Source: Pseudomonadota bacterium (GTDB taxonomy: Bacteria; Pseudomonadota; Gammaproteobacteria; Xanthomonadales; Xanthomonadaceae). Taken from it: 64,000 nucleotides of DNA. Both the position numbers and the translations under genes were made by a program. The stretch is from assembly GCA_021821195.1 (NCBI GenBank), contig JAKACT010000004.1, positions 186,001 to 250,000 on the forward strand, in the 5' to 3' direction. The notes beneath the pieces are model-generated. The model was not told the DNA's origin, searched no databases, and was given only the letters and a program-made list of their open reading frames with translations. Shown here piece after piece: positions 63,370 to 64,000 of this stretch (positions are counted from its first letter, which is position 1; each line of letters begins with the position of its first letter).

Positions 63370-64000
63370 ATGCCCGTTGCCGAGTTCCACGCATCGCTTC
63401 CCGCACCACCACCGCTGTCCGCCGACTGGGCGCTGTTCCTGGACGTGGACGGCTGCCTGCTTGAATTCGAGGAGGATCCCGACCGCGTGCGCGCGCCGGC
63501 ATCGCTGTCGGCGCAGCTCGCGGCGGTATCGCAGCGGCTTGGCGGCGCGCTGGCGCTGGTCAGCGGACGCGGCATCGCCAGCGTCGACCGCGTGTTCGCA
63601 CCGGCGCGGTTCCCGGTCGGTGGCCTGCACGGGCTGGAGCGGCGCGGTGCGACGATGCCGGATACGGATACCGGCGCCGCGATTGATCCGCTCGCGTGGG
63701 CGGGTCTGGTTGCCGATGCGCGCGCCTGGATGGCCGCGCATCCGTTGGCACGGGTGGAGGACAAGGGGCGCGCGCTGGCGTTGCACTGGCGGGCCGCGCC
63801 GCAGGCCGCAGCGCAGGCGCACGCCTTCGCCACCGCCGCCTTGGCACGATTGCCGGGGTACCGGCTGCAGCCGGGCGACTGCGTGCTGGAGCTGCGGCCG
63901 GAAGGCGCCGACAAGGGCGCCGCGATCGCGGCGTTCCTGGACGAGCCGCCGTTCGCCGGGCGGCGCCCGGTGTTCGCCGGCGACGACCTGACCGACGAGC
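63370..64000 (+). CDS. otsB: Trehalose-6-phosphate phosphatase (partial, 3' end outside window)
   Basis: Dephosphorylates trehalose 6-phosphate. Some 210 residues are visible. The HAD nucleophile motif is FLDVDGCLL (D-x-D near residues 24-26), followed by LVSGR, GLHGLERR and the late GDDLTDE motif at the right edge. These identify OtsB among HAD enzymes. The start is ATG at 63370, after CCCCCCGGTACCCCC, with no good ribosome site. The 379 bases upstream contain no supported gene; a TAGAAC near 63,302 could be part of its promoter. otsA is probably downstream, outside the window. Confidence 0.93.
   Translation, partial: MPVAEFHASLPAPPPLSADWALFLDVDGCLLEFEEDPDRVRAPASLSAQLAAVSQRLGGALALVSGRGIASVDRVFAPARFPVGGLHGLERRGATMPDTDTGAAIDPLAWAGLVADARAWMAAHPLARVEDKGRALALHWRAAPQAAAQAHAFATAALARLPGYRLQPGDCVLELRPEGADKGAAIAAFLDEPPFAGRRPVFAGDDLTDE

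Noticed and set aside
61953-63914. An open frame of 653 codons on the minus strand opposite the PilZ and otsB region.
   Set aside because: Antisense shadow. The stretch covering the 62,991-63,369 gap has no conserved pattern or ribosome site.

Overview
The window is 64 kb of very GC-rich DNA with strong G/C bias at third codon positions, densely packed with chromosomal genes. The gene content points to a gammaproteobacterium of the family Xanthomonadaceae (Lysobacter/Luteimonas/Thermomonas-like). Supporting signs are the parC-queG-nnr-tsaE-amidase-mutL order, the rrf2-sufBCDS operon, a TPR-sulfotransferase beside a TonB-dependent receptor, GumN/TraB and DUF2147 proteins, and an endonuclease-type MutL. 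I see no rRNA, tRNA, CRISPR array, insertion sequence, prophage or conjugative gene. This assignment is an inference from gene families, not from a marker gene.

Layout. 1-4.8 kb, minus strand: partial hemN behind a perfect FNR/Anr-type palindrome, then tpm, parC and queG. 4.8-12 kb, plus strand: nnr, tsaE, an AmiC-type amidase, mutL, a DUF1684 lipoprotein and a GumN/TraB protein, mostly coupled or overlapping. 12-16.6 kb, minus strand: a soluble RnfB-like ferredoxin, a hemerythrin, metG, two tandem DUF2147 proteins, and the frame-damaged 3' end of an outer-membrane receptor gene that still has its terminator. 16.6-22.6 kb: mrp, dcd, a HIT protein, a dienelactone hydrolase, rimO, a small iron-permease-family protein and a beta-CASP nuclease. 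22.7-29.5 kb: a coupled M16 protease pair (one subunit lacking the zinc motif), a terminator, an M13 lipoprotein peptidase and an EptA-type phosphoethanolamine transferase. 29.7-34.2 kb: a chemoreceptor, a porin and a short PstS-like protein, closed by a strong terminator.

34.2-39.5 kb, minus strand: the suf Fe-S cluster operon (rrf2, sufB, sufC, sufD, sufS). 39.5-45 kb: a secreted esterase, a small membrane protein, a lipoprotein cytochrome c, a SET-domain methyltransferase, a lipoprotein and an EF-G-like GTPase. 45-50 kb: a glycine-zipper surface protein, a response regulator, a membrane protein coupled to an M1 aminopeptidase, and a GFA-family protein. 50-55 kb: TPR-sulfotransferase plus TonB-dependent receptor. 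55-64 kb: a cyclophilin, an intracellular PHB depolymerase, a methyltransferase, a HemJ-like protein, alkaline phosphatase, a DAACS-family symporter with an altered sodium site, a YcgR-like PilZ protein and the start of otsB.

Most of the window is housekeeping. The parts that deserve attention are the chemoreceptor-porin-PstS-like set, the sulfotransferase-receptor pair, the RnfB-hemerythrin pair, the symporter's sodium-site substitutions and the receptor-gene remnant. I found no clear new defence or mobile system. Stretches over 300 bases without an intact gene are 16,158-16,638 (receptor remnant, terminator and the mrp -10 region) and 62,991-63,369 (a weak hairpin near its start, otherwise nothing I can support).
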